Shown here: positions 22,545 through 31,397 of the stretch, in pieces
How the letters are laid out: every line of letters begins with the position of its first letter
Position numbering within the stretch: position 1 is the stretch's first letter
Assembly (NCBI GenBank): GCA_964596345.1
Contig: CAZQSZ010000005.1
Span: forward strand, 186,001-250,000
Origin: CADEDV01 sp964596345
GTDB taxonomy: Bacteria; Bacteroidota; Bacteroidia; Chitinophagales; Chitinophagaceae
Direction: 5' to 3'
DNA: 64,000 bases
Notes under the pieces: model-generated
What the model was told of the DNA's origin: nothing
What the model saw: the letters and a program-made list of their open reading frames with translations, nothing else
The model's database searches: none
Translations under genes and position numbers: made by a program

Positions 22545-24047
22545 ATGCAAAGAAGAAACTTTTTGAAAATATCAGGCCTTAGTGCCGGTGCGGTAGTAAC
22601 AGGTGGTTCATTAGCCGGATTTCTGGTCAGTTGCAGTGGCTGTAAAAAGGAACATCATATGGGTTTAATGACGGAACCTGTAATGGTAACCGAAGGTGAT
22701 TTTTCAAAACTCCTTTCATTTCCAGCTCAAGCTGGATTGAATCAAACGCTTACGGCCCAGGCCACAACTGCCAATTTAAAGGGTACGACTATACCAGTAT
22801 TAGGTTACCAACCTAACAGCCTGCTCGGCCCTACTTTCAAAATAAATAAAGGGGATGCAGTGAATATTCTTTTACAGAATAATTTATCGGAACATACCAA
22901 TATACATTGGCATGGCTTAAAAATTCCGGCGTTGATGGATGGCCACCCTGACCAGTTGGCCGATGCAGGCAGCAATTTCCGATATCAGTTCACGGTAAAT
23001 CAACGAGCTGGTTTAAGCTGGTATCATCCGCATCCTCATGAAAAAACCGGTAAGCAGGTATTCCAGGGATTAGCTGGTTTATTCATTATTAATGACGCAG
23101 AGGAATCTGCGCTGAACCTCCCATCTGGTCAATACGAAATCCCAATGGTGATACAGGATAAACGCATCACTAATAGCGGAATAACTTATAATCCTTCTAT
23201 GGAAGAAGTAATGGCTGGCTATATGGGTGACTCAATTGTAGTCAATGGCATTTACTCACCTTATACAGATGTATCCACCCGGTATTACCGCCTTCGCTTA
23301 TTGAATGGTTCTAATGCAAGGGTGTACAACCTTGCTCTCAGCAATAATGCCGACATAATAGTAATCGGTAATGATGGAGGCCTATTGAAAAATCCGGTTA
23401 ATATAAAAGAAATTTTGATTGCGCCTGGTGAAAGATTGGACGTATTGGTCAACTTTAGCGGAGTAACAGTCGGTACGGAACTATTTTTAATGAGTAAAGA
23501 ATTTGTACAGGGTGGCGCTGCACAGGGTAAGCAATCTTTCAGAATAATGAAGTTTAAAGTAACATCCACAGTTACCGATCCATTTACAGTTCCTGCTAAC
23601 CTGAGTGTAATTAGTAATATCCAGGTTTCATCAGCAGTAAAGACAAGAACATTTGATATTTCAAATGCAATGGAGCATCATGGATATCCCATGAATGACG
23701 GCATGCAGATGCGGCACCGTATCAACGGCAAATTATTTGACAGCAACCGTATTGACGAGAATGTTGCTGCCAATACTAATGAAATTTGGGTTTTTGACAA
23801 CAGCAAAGGAGATGAACCACACCCTATGCACCTACATGGGGTTTTTTTCCAGGTGCTTGACCGAACGGGTGGCAGGGGAACCAGGATAGCTTCAGAAAGC
23901 GGATGGAAGGATACGGTACTGGTAATGCCGGGTGAAACAGTAAGAGTACTTGTTCCATTTGAAAGCAATACCGGAAAGTTTGTATTCCATTGTCATAACC
24001 TGGAACACGAAGACGATGGCATGATGTTACAATATCAATTGAGTTAA
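22545..24047 (+). CDS. Tat-exported multicopper oxidase
   Basis: A 500-residue multicopper oxidase. A twin-arginine leader (MQRRNFLKISGLSAG) is followed by a lipobox-like VSCSG. The copper motifs are HWHG at residues 121-124, HPHPH near 160, HPMHLHG near 426 and HCHNLEH near 482, supplying the type 1 and trinuclear sites. It resembles the CueO/SufI/CotA group and should oxidise toxic Cu(I) to Cu(II) in the periplasm. Met-rich segments (MEEVMAGYMGD, MNDGMQM) fit cuprous oxidase activity. It is 11 bp after the TolC gene. Confidence 0.88.
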   Translation: MQRRNFLKISGLSAGAVVTGGSLAGFLVSCSGCKKEHHMGLMTEPVMVTEGDFSKLLSFPAQAGLNQTLTAQATTANLKGTTIPVLGYQPNSLLGPTFKINKGDAVNILLQNNLSEHTNIHWHGLKIPALMDGHPDQLADAGSNFRYQFTVNQRAGLSWYHPHPHEKTGKQVFQGLAGLFIINDAEESALNLPSGQYEIPMVIQDKRITNSGITYNPSMEEVMAGYMGDSIVVNGIYSPYTDVSTRYYRLRLLNGSNARVYNLALSNNADIIVIGNDGGLLKNPVNIKEILIAPGERLDVLVNFSGVTVGTELFLMSKEFVQGGAAQGKQSFRIMKFKVTSTVTDPFTVPANLSVISNIQVSSAVKTRTFDISNAMEHHGYPMNDGMQMRHRINGKLFDSNRIDENVAANTNEIWVFDNSKGDEPHPMHLHGVFFQVLDRTGGRGTRIASESGWKDTVLVMPGETVRVLVPFESNTGKFVFHCHNLEHEDDGMMLQYQLS

Positions 24048-24058
24048 CCGGACATAAA

Positions 24059-25423
24059 ATGAAGAAATTAATTTTATTCAGCCTCCTTGCTTTAATTGTT
24101 GCACTTGTAGCCTGTAACAGTGATAAGGATTCCCATAAAGGCCATCTGTCAGACGGGGCTAAAGAAATGTACACCTGCCCCATGCCGGAAGATTCAGTCT
24201 TCAGTGATAAACCCGGCACATGTCCAAAGTGCGGAATGGACTTGGTGAAAATGGAGGATCATAATCAGGAAAAGGAGAAAGCAGAATACACCTGCTCCAT
24301 GCACCCCGAAGTAATAAGAGACAAACCCGGTGCATGCCCAATCTGCGGAATGGACTTGGTGAAGAAGGAATCTGCCAACAATAATCCAGGTGATATTGAA
24401 ATGGGATCATTGCTAAGACCAACCAACGAATTTGTAGTGTCATCCATTCCTGTTACCACCATTGAGCAACGGGGAGAACAGATTGAGATTGAAGCCCTGG
24501 GCAATATTGCTTATGACACAAGGCAGGTGGGAAGTATCTCAGCAAGAGTGTCAGGCAGAATTGAGAAGTTATATGTCCGCTATCGTTATCAGAAAATTGC
24601 CAAAGGCCAAAAGATATTGGATATATACAGCCCTGAATTACTTACTGCACAGCAGAATCTTTTGTTCCTGTTAAAGAATGATGCAGAAAACATCACATTT
24701 ATTCAGGCTGCAAAGGAAAAACTATTGTTATTAGGTATGAGTAATGAACAGTTGGGGCAGGTAATAAAAGCCGGTCAGCCATCATTAACAATTGCTGTGT
24801 ACAGTAATTACAGTGGACATATACATGAAGCAGCCAACGATGGCGGCATGAATAAAGAACCTGGTAATATGAGAGATATTTCTCTGATTACTGAAGAACT
24901 GACTTTGAAGGAAGGAATGTATGTGCAGAAGGGGCAGTCTGTTTTTACTGTTTTCAATCCGGACAGGGCCTGGGCTATATTAAATATATATGGCGAAAAT
25001 CAATCGATGGTAAAAACAGGGAACACAGTACGGATTGTACCGGAAACTGCTCCGGGGAAAGATTTCCGGGCAAGTATTGATTTCATAGAACCCTTTTACC
25101 GTAAAGAAAGTAAAACGCTGACAGCCAGAGTATATTTCAATAATAGTGGTTTGAAAATTCCGGTGGGAAGCCAGGTCAAAGCAACCATTTTTGGAATTAC
25201 GAAAGAAGCCCGGTGGCTGCCTAAGGAGGCTGTGCTTTCATTAGGCATGGATAAAGTGGTATTTCAACATTCAGACGGAGGCTTTAGAGCGAAGAAGATC
25301 AGTACCGGCATCATTCATGAAAAGCATATACAGGTGCTTAGCGGATTAACAGCGAAGGATTCTGTGGCGTTAAATGCACAATTTCTTATGGACAGCGAAA
25401 GTTTTATCAAAGTTAAAAACTGA
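24059..25423 (+). CDS. cusB: CusB-like RND adaptor with two HMBD domains
   Basis: A 454-residue lipoprotein adaptor (lipobox ALVACN, Cys20). Two heavy-metal-binding domains come first (YTCPMPEDSVFSDKPGTCPK near 38 and YTCSMHPEVIRDKPGACPIC near 77). The adaptor fold follows: AIAYDTR-like barrel strands, SARVSGRIEKLYVRY lipoyl half, a helical hairpin (LTAQQNLLFLLKNDAENITF), then beta-barrel and membrane-proximal parts. It should bridge CusA to the outer membrane channel and hand copper to the pump. Confidence 0.82.
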   Translation: MKKLILFSLLALIVALVACNSDKDSHKGHLSDGAKEMYTCPMPEDSVFSDKPGTCPKCGMDLVKMEDHNQEKEKAEYTCSMHPEVIRDKPGACPICGMDLVKKESANNNPGDIEMGSLLRPTNEFVVSSIPVTTIEQRGEQIEIEALGNIAYDTRQVGSISARVSGRIEKLYVRYRYQKIAKGQKILDIYSPELLTAQQNLLFLLKNDAENITFIQAAKEKLLLLGMSNEQLGQVIKAGQPSLTIAVYSNYSGHIHEAANDGGMNKEPGNMRDISLITEELTLKEGMYVQKGQSVFTVFNPDRAWAILNIYGENQSMVKTGNTVRIVPETAPGKDFRASIDFIEPFYRKESKTLTARVYFNNSGLKIPVGSQVKATIFGITKEARWLPKEAVLSLGMDKVVFQHSDGGFRAKKISTGIIHEKHIQVLSGLTAKDSVALNAQFLMDSESFIKVKN

Positions 25424-25425
25424 TT

Positions 25426-26622
25426 ATGCGGTATATCACTATTATCACATTTCTATTATTTGTTCTGGCATCCTGCAAGAATAAAAATAAAATAGCAGCA
25501 GACCCCGACACTTATTATACCTGTTCTATGGATCCGCAGGTGGTGGAATACAAACCTGGCAAATGTCCCATTTGCAAAATGGATTTAACTCCGGTAAGGA
25601 AAAAGAACGGGGAGAATAAAGATGAATTGCAATTAAGCGAACAGCAAATTCAGTTGGGGAACATACAAACAGATACTATTCGCAACGGAACAATCGGCGA
25701 CCAATTAGTATTAACTGCCACATTGAACTTTGACCAGATGAAAACAACCTCGGTTAGTTCAAGAGTAATGGGCAGGGTTGAAAGATTGTTTTATAAAAAT
25801 ATGGGTGATTACGTTAAAAAAGGTTCACCCCTTTATGAGATTTACAGCGAGGATTTAAACAATGCAAAGCAGGAGTATCTTTTAGCATTGGATAAGAAAA
25901 GGGCATTTTCTGCTGAAACGGTGATTGACTTTGACCAGTTGATTCAGAGTGCCAGAAACAAACTGCTGCTTTGGGGTTTAAGTGAACCACAGATAGCAGA
26001 ACTGACACAAACAAGAAAAGCATCACCAACCACTACATTTTACAGTACAGCAGGCGGCTATGTTACACAACTCGATATTCGGGAAGGTGATTATGTAATG
26101 GAAGGCGGTACAATTGTAAAACTGGCCGACCTTTCCACCTTGTGGGCAGAGGCACAGGTTTATACCTCACAAATGGCGGAAGTAAACAGTAATAGCGTTG
26201 CTGTTGTTCAACTCCCTGATTTTGAGAATAAAGAAATCAGAGGCAGGATTGAATTTGTGAATCCGGAGATCAATCCTGACACAAGAATCAATCTTATCCG
26301 GGTTTCCATCCCCAATCCGGGCAATCAGTTAAAACCCGGTATGCCTGCTTATGTATTATTGAAAAGTCCGCAGCGAAAATCAATAACCCTGCCGGTTGAC
26401 GCAGTCATCCGGGATGGCAAAGGGGCAACTATTTGGGTGCAGACGGGCAAAAACACATTTAAAAGCATAATGGTTCAGCCAGGTCTGGAAAGCGGTGATA
26501 GAATTGAGATTAAATCAGGTTTAAATGAGGGAGATATAGTTGTATTAACAGGTGCATACCTTCTGCACAGCGAATATGTATTTAAAAAGGGAGCAGACCC
26601 AATGGCGGGACACAATCACTAA
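25426..26622 (+). CDS. cusB: second CusB-like RND adaptor with one HMBD domain
   Basis: A 398-residue lipoprotein adaptor (MRYITIITFLLFVLASCKNK) starting 2 bp after the previous gene. One heavy-metal-binding domain (YTCSMDPQVVEYKPGKCPIC near 31), then the adaptor core (SSRVMGRVERLFYKNMGDYV; TTFYSTAGGYVTQLDIREGD; LADLSTLWAEAQVYTS). It ends MAGHNH. Two unlike adaptors beside one CusA suggest a mixed hexamer or two functional states, as dual adaptors occur in some RND systems; this is inference. Confidence 0.82.
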   Translation: MRYITIITFLLFVLASCKNKNKIAADPDTYYTCSMDPQVVEYKPGKCPICKMDLTPVRKKNGENKDELQLSEQQIQLGNIQTDTIRNGTIGDQLVLTATLNFDQMKTTSVSSRVMGRVERLFYKNMGDYVKKGSPLYEIYSEDLNNAKQEYLLALDKKRAFSAETVIDFDQLIQSARNKLLLWGLSEPQIAELTQTRKASPTTTFYSTAGGYVTQLDIREGDYVMEGGTIVKLADLSTLWAEAQVYTSQMAEVNSNSVAVVQLPDFENKEIRGRIEFVNPEINPDTRINLIRVSIPNPGNQLKPGMPAYVLLKSPQRKSITLPVDAVIRDGKGATIWVQTGKNTFKSIMVQPGLESGDRIEIKSGLNEGDIVVLTGAYLLHSEYVFKKGADPMAGHNH

Positions 26623-26636
26623 TCAATTATTACGTT

Positions 26637-27290
26637 ATGGCCGAAGCAAAATATGTATCAGCATTACGGTTTAAATGGCTTACACCGCTATATGATTTTT
26701 TTGTCGGCGTCACCATGCCGGAAAGAAGGATTAAGCAAACTTTGATAAACACATCATTTCTCACTGATTATGCTGCAGTGCTTGATTTTGGTTGCGGAAC
26801 AGGAACACTTACTATAATGGCAAAGGCGCACAGACCTTCAATCAATATAACCGGTATTGATATTGATAAGACGATACTTAAAAAGGCTTCTGAAAAAATC
26901 GGGGAGAAAGGAATGGAAATAAAGCTTATAGCGTATGATGGGGAACATCTCCCTTTTGCTGATTCCAGCTTTGATCGCATTATTTCCTGTCTGGTATTTC
27001 ATCATTTAGATACTACAGTCAAGCGAAAAATGCTTGCAGAGTTATACAGAATATCCAAAACCGGAGGGCAGATTATTATTGCAGATTTTGGCCGTTCAGC
27101 ATCATGGTTTCAACGGATGTTATTTACTCTAATCCGTGGCTTAGATGGATTTAAGCCGACTGAAGCCAATGCGAGGGGTTTGATGCCTTCAATGATAAGT
27201 GATGCCGGATTTAATTATTCCGGAATAGAGCAAAAGTTTAAAACAATATTTGGCGAGGTTCAACTATTCAAAGCAATAAAACAATACTAA
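26637..27290 (+). CDS. class I SAM-dependent methyltransferase
   Basis: A 217-residue Methyltransf_11/25-type enzyme. Motif I is VLDFGCGTGTLTIMAKAHRP near residue 46, then ITGIDIDKTIL and the FDRIISCLVFHHL strand-helix. The substrate cannot be read from the sequence. Its place inside the copper operon, 14 bp after an adaptor gene, suggests a link to metal or metalloid handling, but no cysteine triad as in arsenite methylase ArsM is seen. Confidence 0.78.
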   Translation: MAEAKYVSALRFKWLTPLYDFFVGVTMPERRIKQTLINTSFLTDYAAVLDFGCGTGTLTIMAKAHRPSINITGIDIDKTILKKASEKIGEKGMEIKLIAYDGEHLPFADSSFDRIISCLVFHHLDTTVKRKMLAELYRISKTGGQIIIADFGRSASWFQRMLFTLIRGLDGFKPTEANARGLMPSMISDAGFNYSGIEQKFKTIFGEVQLFKAIKQY

Positions 27291-27293
27291 AAT

Positions 27294-27866
27294 ATGAAAA
27301 AGTCTTTTGTAACTGTTATTGTATCTGTTGTCTTTTTTCTGATTTATACCACAGCCGCTGCCCAGAAGGCAGGAGAAGTTTGTTATAATCCAAATCTAAT
27401 AAAGGATACAACCAAGAAGAGCATTAAGTCAATGGCTTATGCCCTCATTAATGGTGACAGCATTAAAATCAATTATCATTCACCCGGTGTTCGTAAAAGA
27501 ATTATTTGGGGTGGCCTGGTTCCCTTTGATGAAGTATGGGTTACCGGTGCCCATGATGCAACAACACTGGAAATACCCAAAACATTTGTGGTAAACGGAA
27601 CAGAAATACCAGCAGGCAAATATGCCATTTTTACTATCCCCGGTAAAGATGAATGGATTGTTATTATTAACAGGCATTGGAAACAACATTTAGCAACCGA
27701 ATATGACGAGAAGGAAGATGTCGTAAGAATCAAAGTAAAGCCAACGAAAAATACTCACAAAGAACGGTTGCAATATTTTGTAGAAATTACAACTGACAAA
27801 AGTGCAAAGATTTCTGTGGCATGGGAGCTGCTAAAAATCGAATTTGAATTAAAAAATGTAAATTAA
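27294..27866 (+). CDS. DUF2911 exported protein
   Basis: A 190-residue protein with a signal peptide (MKKSFVTVIVSVVFFLIYTT) and the DUF2911 core: INYHSPGVRKRIIWGGLVPF, EVWVTGAHDATTLEIPKTF, and INRHWKQHLATEYDEKED. The family is common in Bacteroidetes and its function unknown. It is in the copper operon, 3 bp after the methyltransferase. Confidence 0.75.
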   Translation: MKKSFVTVIVSVVFFLIYTTAAAQKAGEVCYNPNLIKDTTKKSIKSMAYALINGDSIKINYHSPGVRKRIIWGGLVPFDEVWVTGAHDATTLEIPKTFVVNGTEIPAGKYAIFTIPGKDEWIVIINRHWKQHLATEYDEKEDVVRIKVKPTKNTHKERLQYFVEITTDKSAKISVAWELLKIEFELKNVN

Positions 27867-27871
27867 GTATC

Positions 27872-28396
27872 ATGAGAAGAATAGTATTATTTAGTGTATT
27901 TGCTTCATGTGCTTGGTTTCAATCCTTTTCACAAAGCAAAGAAGCTGGTACTGACCTGGCTGAAATCAAAAAATATATACGGAATACGGATACAATTCCG
28001 GTTTCGCCAAAAAGTAAAGATAACCAAGCTGTCAAATTGGTATTAAAGCAATATAATAGTGCTATAGAAAAACTGGATATGACCAGCACAGAAGCCTTTT
28101 TCAGCAAAGACTCGAAAATTTATGAATCAGGTGAAAGTAAGGGGAATTATGAGCATTATATGAAAGACTACTTGATACCTGAATTAAAGAAGTTTAAATC
28201 TTTCAAATTCAATGATTATAAAGTGGAAGTTATGTTGGTTGGCAATTACGCTTTTACTACTGAAACCTATAATTATAGTATTGTTATTGCGAAAGACAAT
28301 TCTGAACTCAGGAGCAAAGGTGTTAGTACAACCATTTTAAAGAAAATAAAAGGAGGATGGAAGATTATGATAAGTCATAGTTCATCAGGAAAATAG
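27872..28396 (+). CDS. NTF2-like (DUF4440) exported protein
   Basis: A 174-residue protein with a signal peptide ending SFSQ. A cone-shaped NTF2-like fold spans about residues 45-170: KLVLKQYNSAIEKLDMTSTE, a strand with GNYAFTTETYNYSIVIAKD, and GGWKIMISHSSSGK at the end. Such proteins bind small molecules or act as ketosteroid-isomerase-like enzymes; no specific role can be assigned. It precedes the copper ATPase by 19 bp. Confidence 0.6.
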   Translation: MRRIVLFSVFASCAWFQSFSQSKEAGTDLAEIKKYIRNTDTIPVSPKSKDNQAVKLVLKQYNSAIEKLDMTSTEAFFSKDSKIYESGESKGNYEHYMKDYLIPELKKFKSFKFNDYKVEVMLVGNYAFTTETYNYSIVIAKDNSELRSKGVSTTILKKIKGGWKIMISHSSSGK

Positions 28397-28415
28397 TTTA
28401 TATAAATAGCATAAT

Positions 28416-30683
28416 ATGGAATATCAACAACGATACACCTGCCCCATGCACCCAGAAGTAGTTCAGGATAAACCAGGTGACTGCCCCATATGCGGAATGA
28501 ATTTAGTTCCGCTAACCAGTATGCAAAATGAAGGTCATTCAAATTATCATAAGCATACTAAAGTTGATAAACATATAAAACAAGAGCAACAAACTAATCC
28601 GGTAATAAACATTAATGAAGTAAAAGGGTTTCAGAAATATACCTGCCCCATGCATCCGCAGATTGTACAGGATGAACCAGGCAAATGTCCTTTATGTGGC
28701 ATGACGTTGGTGCCGCTTTCGAAAACAATATCGCATAGTGGTCATGGGTCGCATTCGTCAGGAATTGCCGATTTCAAGAAAAGGTTTTATGTTGTTTTGG
28801 CGCTTACTATCCCCATCATGCTGTTATCAGAAATGATACAGCACTGGTTTGGTATTCATTTCAGTTTCCCTGGTTCCAAATATGTACTTTTCTTTTTGTC
28901 ATCCATTGTTTTCTTTTATGGTGGATGGCCTTTTTTGAAAGGATTGGTTGGAGAATTGAGAGCAAAGAATCCGGGTATGATGACACTGGTGGGCTTTGCC
29001 ATTTCAGTTGCCTATATCTACAGTGTAGCAACCGTTTTAGGGTTGAAAGGAATGGATTTTTTCTGGGAGCTGGCTACACTTATTCTGATCATGCTGTTGG
29101 GGCACTGGATTGAAATGAAATCAGTGGCAGGTGCATCAAGAGAATTGGAGTTGCTGGTTCAATTGATGCCCGATGATGCCCATCTTGTACATGGTGAGCA
29201 CATACTGGATGTCAAAACTGAAACACTTAAAGGAGGGGACATCATTTTAATAAAACCGGGAGAAAAAATTGCAGCAGACGGTATCATTACGGAAGGGAAA
29301 AGTTATCTGAATGAAAGTATGCTCACCGGTGAATCAAAGCCGGTTGAAAAAGGCAAAGGAGACAGTGTTATTGCCGGGTCTATCAATGGGAATGGAGCCA
29401 TTAAAGTAGCCGTATCACATGGCACAAAGGATTCTTACCTGTCACAAGTAATAAAGCTGGTTCAGGATGCGCAAAAATTTAAATCTAAAACACAATTGAT
29501 TGCTGACAGAGCAGCCCGTTGGCTAACGTTGATTGCTCTCGCTGCAGGTATCACCACATTTCTTGTATGGTATTTATCAGGTAAAGATTTAGCTTTTTCC
29601 ATCGAGAGAATGGTAACAGTTATTGTTATTTGCTGTCCCCATGCTTTGGGGTTGGCTGTTCCCCTGGTTGTGGCCAAATCAACAGCTTTATCAGCAAAAC
29701 ATGGCCTGCTCATTAAGAACAGGACTGCCTTTGAAAATGCGAGAAAAATAACCACGTTGGTTTTTGATAAAACAGGAACACTTACTATCGGAAAATTTGA
29801 AGTATCAAAAATCATTACCACCTCCGAAGAGTTATCTGAAAAGGAGTTGTTGAGATACACTGCTGCATTGGAACAAAACTCAGAGCATCCAATAGCCACA
29901 GGTATCATTCAAAAAGCAAATGACTTATCCATTCAGATTACAGCAGCTGAAAACTTTAATGCCATAACCGGAAAAGGAATAGAAGCTACTTTTGAAGGGA
30001 AAGATATTAAAGTTGTAAGCCCTGGCTATCTTTCAGATAAGAGCATTGCAATACCCGATAATTTTCAGGCTGATGCAACTGAAACAGTCGTGTTTGTTTT
30101 AGTAAACAGTAAACTGGCAGGTTATATTTTTTTGTCAGATCAAATCAGGCCTGAATCTGCAGAAGCTATTCAAACTTTGCATCAGATAAATATAAAATCA
30201 GTGTTGCTAACCGGGGATAACAGAAAAGTAGCAGAGACTGTAGCCGGTAAGTTAGGGATGGACAGCTTTTTTGCTGAAGTGTTACCGCATCAAAAATTGG
30301 ATAAGATAAAAGAATTGCAGGATAAAGGAGAATTTGTTGCTATGACAGGAGACGGCGTCAATGATGCCCCGGCGTTAGCTCAGGCCGATGTCGGTATTGC
30401 AGTGGGTTCGGGTTCTGATATCGCTGCCGAAACAGCGGGAATTATTTTAGTAAACAGCAACCCCAGGGATGTTGTTTCATTAATTCAGTTTGGTAAAGCT
30501 ACTTACAGAAAGATGATTCAGAATTTGATCTGGGCTACAGGCTATAATATAGTGGCATTACCATTAGCGGCAGGTGTGCTGTATAAATTGGGTATCCTCT
30601 TAAGCCCGGCTGCAGGTGCAGTCCTGATGAGTGTGAGTACAGTTGTAGTGTCAATCAATGCAAGCCTCTTAAGGGTTAAATAA
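28416..30683 (+). CDS. copB: CopB-type copper-exporting P-type ATPase
   Basis: A 755-residue P1B ATPase. Two heavy-metal-binding domains at residues about 5-31 and 73-99 (YTCPMHPEVVQDKPGDCPIC; YTCPMHPQIVQDEPGKCPLC) replace the usual HMA domain, with a His-rich linker after them. The transmembrane metal motif is C407-P408-H409, the P1B-3 (CopB) signature. D451 in DKTGTLT is phosphorylated, TGES is the actuator loop, EHPIATG the nucleotide-binding HP, and GDGVNDAP the hinge. The last helix has MSVSTVVVSINA. It exports copper or silver to the periplasm; last gene of the first operon. Confidence 0.88.
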   Translation: MEYQQRYTCPMHPEVVQDKPGDCPICGMNLVPLTSMQNEGHSNYHKHTKVDKHIKQEQQTNPVININEVKGFQKYTCPMHPQIVQDEPGKCPLCGMTLVPLSKTISHSGHGSHSSGIADFKKRFYVVLALTIPIMLLSEMIQHWFGIHFSFPGSKYVLFFLSSIVFFYGGWPFLKGLVGELRAKNPGMMTLVGFAISVAYIYSVATVLGLKGMDFFWELATLILIMLLGHWIEMKSVAGASRELELLVQLMPDDAHLVHGEHILDVKTETLKGGDIILIKPGEKIAADGIITEGKSYLNESMLTGESKPVEKGKGDSVIAGSINGNGAIKVAVSHGTKDSYLSQVIKLVQDAQKFKSKTQLIADRAARWLTLIALAAGITTFLVWYLSGKDLAFSIERMVTVIVICCPHALGLAVPLVVAKSTALSAKHGLLIKNRTAFENARKITTLVFDKTGTLTIGKFEVSKIITTSEELSEKELLRYTAALEQNSEHPIATGIIQKANDLSIQITAAENFNAITGKGIEATFEGKDIKVVSPGYLSDKSIAIPDNFQADATETVVFVLVNSKLAGYIFLSDQIRPESAEAIQTLHQINIKSVLLTGDNRKVAETVAGKLGMDSFFAEVLPHQKLDKIKELQDKGEFVAMTGDGVNDAPALAQADVGIAVGSGSDIAAETAGIILVNSNPRDVVSLIQFGKATYRKMIQNLIWATGYNIVALPLAAGVLYKLGILLSPAAGAVLMSVSTVVVSINASLLRVK

Positions 30684-30713
30684 GCCATTCACTAGCACGG
30701 AGTAAGGTTTTCG

Positions 30714-30749
30714 AAATCAGCAAAAACAGTCTGATTTACACGTTTTTGC
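30714..30749 (+). promoter_or_regulatory. two interleaved inverted repeats (possible pseudoknot)
   Basis: AAATCAG (30714-30720) pairs with CTGATTT (30731-30737). GCAAAAAC (30720-30727) pairs with GTTTTTGC (30742-30749). The second pair starts inside the loop of the first and ends beyond it, an H-type pseudoknot order, or the two could be alternative hairpins. It lies 31 bp after the copB stop and 65 bp before the next start, so it could be an attenuator or a pair of protein sites. No poly-T tract for termination follows. Confidence 0.4.
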
Positions 30750-30803
30750 AACTACGATGACATTTTTATAGCCCGTTTTAAAAGGAATTACCAGTTATAC
30801 CGC

Positions 30804-30811
30804 TATTTTTG
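30804..30811 (+). promoter_or_regulatory. TAnnTTTG promoter box of the second metal operon
   Basis: TATTTTTG fits the -7 consensus. The next ATGs, at 30814 and 30817, are so close that the transcript would be leaderless, or the box is a chance match. No -33 TTG was seen at the normal spacing. Confidence 0.35.
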
Positions 30812-30813
30812 TA

Positions 30814-31137
30814 ATGATGAAGTTATTATTCCTGTTTTTAAGTTTATACCTGCTCGTACTGTCCTGCATTCCCTGTAATGACAGTAAGGAATGTAATATA
30901 GCAACTCCGGTAGAAGTTTATGCGTCGAACAATCACCAGGAACATAACCATTCCAAAGAAGCCTGTACGCCATTTTGTACCTGTTCATGCTGTGCGGCTT
31001 CTGCATTTTATAACCCTATTGGTAAAGCACAGATCGTAAAAGAGGATTTCCAATCTATAAAGTACCCTATTCATAACGAGAACTTAAATACAGAAGTTTC
31101 CTATTCCATCTGGCAGCCTCCCAAGATAGCTGCTTAA
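30814..31137 (+). CDS. DUF6660-like small cysteine-rich exported protein
   Basis: A 107-residue protein with an N-terminal signal or anchor (MMKLLFLFLSLYLLVLSC). It has CIPCNDSKEC, a His cluster NNHQEHNHSKE and a dense cysteine patch TPFCTCSCCAAS, then a C-terminal YPIHNENLNTEV region. The cysteine/histidine density suggests metal binding in the periplasm. A first or second ATG (30814 or 30817) is possible. Confidence 0.65.
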   Translation: MMKLLFLFLSLYLLVLSCIPCNDSKECNIATPVEVYASNNHQEHNHSKEACTPFCTCSCCAASAFYNPIGKAQIVKEDFQSIKYPIHNENLNTEVSYSIWQPPKIAA

Positions 31138-31149
31138 CTCTCTTTCCTC

Positions 31150-31172
31150 TCAGTGCAGCAATCATGCACTGA
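31150..31172. promoter_or_regulatory. perfect 8-bp-arm hairpin
   Basis: TCAGTGCA (31150-31157) pairs with TGCACTGA (31165-31172) across a 7-nt loop, 13 bp after the preceding stop. No T run follows, so it is either a weak terminator/processing hairpin or a protein-binding palindrome. Confidence 0.4.
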
Positions 31173-31207
31173 CTATTACATTATTTCATTTCGGTTTCCA
31201 AGAGGTT

Positions 31208-31393
31208 ATGACTAAGAAAGGAAAGTCTATAACCCGCAGCAAACCTGTTTACAGCAAGATCAAAGACCCTGTAAAACCCATGTGGATGCGGGTAACTAAA
31301 ATTGTTACACTGATAGTGCTTGGTGCTATTATGGTAATAGCAATAGCTGCGTATATGATGAAATATTATCACCTTATTTCAAATCACAAATAA
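31208..31393 (+). CDS. small single-span membrane protein
   Basis: A 61-residue protein: a basic cytoplasmic head (MTKKGKSITRSKPVYSKIKD) and one membrane span (about residues 28-48, VTKIVTLIVLGAIMVIAIAAYM). It precedes the CzcA fusion gene by 4 bp. Small single-span proteins accompany several RND pumps as modulators; that role here is inference. Confidence 0.55.
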   Translation: MTKKGKSITRSKPVYSKIKDPVKPMWMRVTKIVTLIVLGAIMVIAIAAYMMKYYHLISNHK

Positions 31394-31397
31394 AGAC

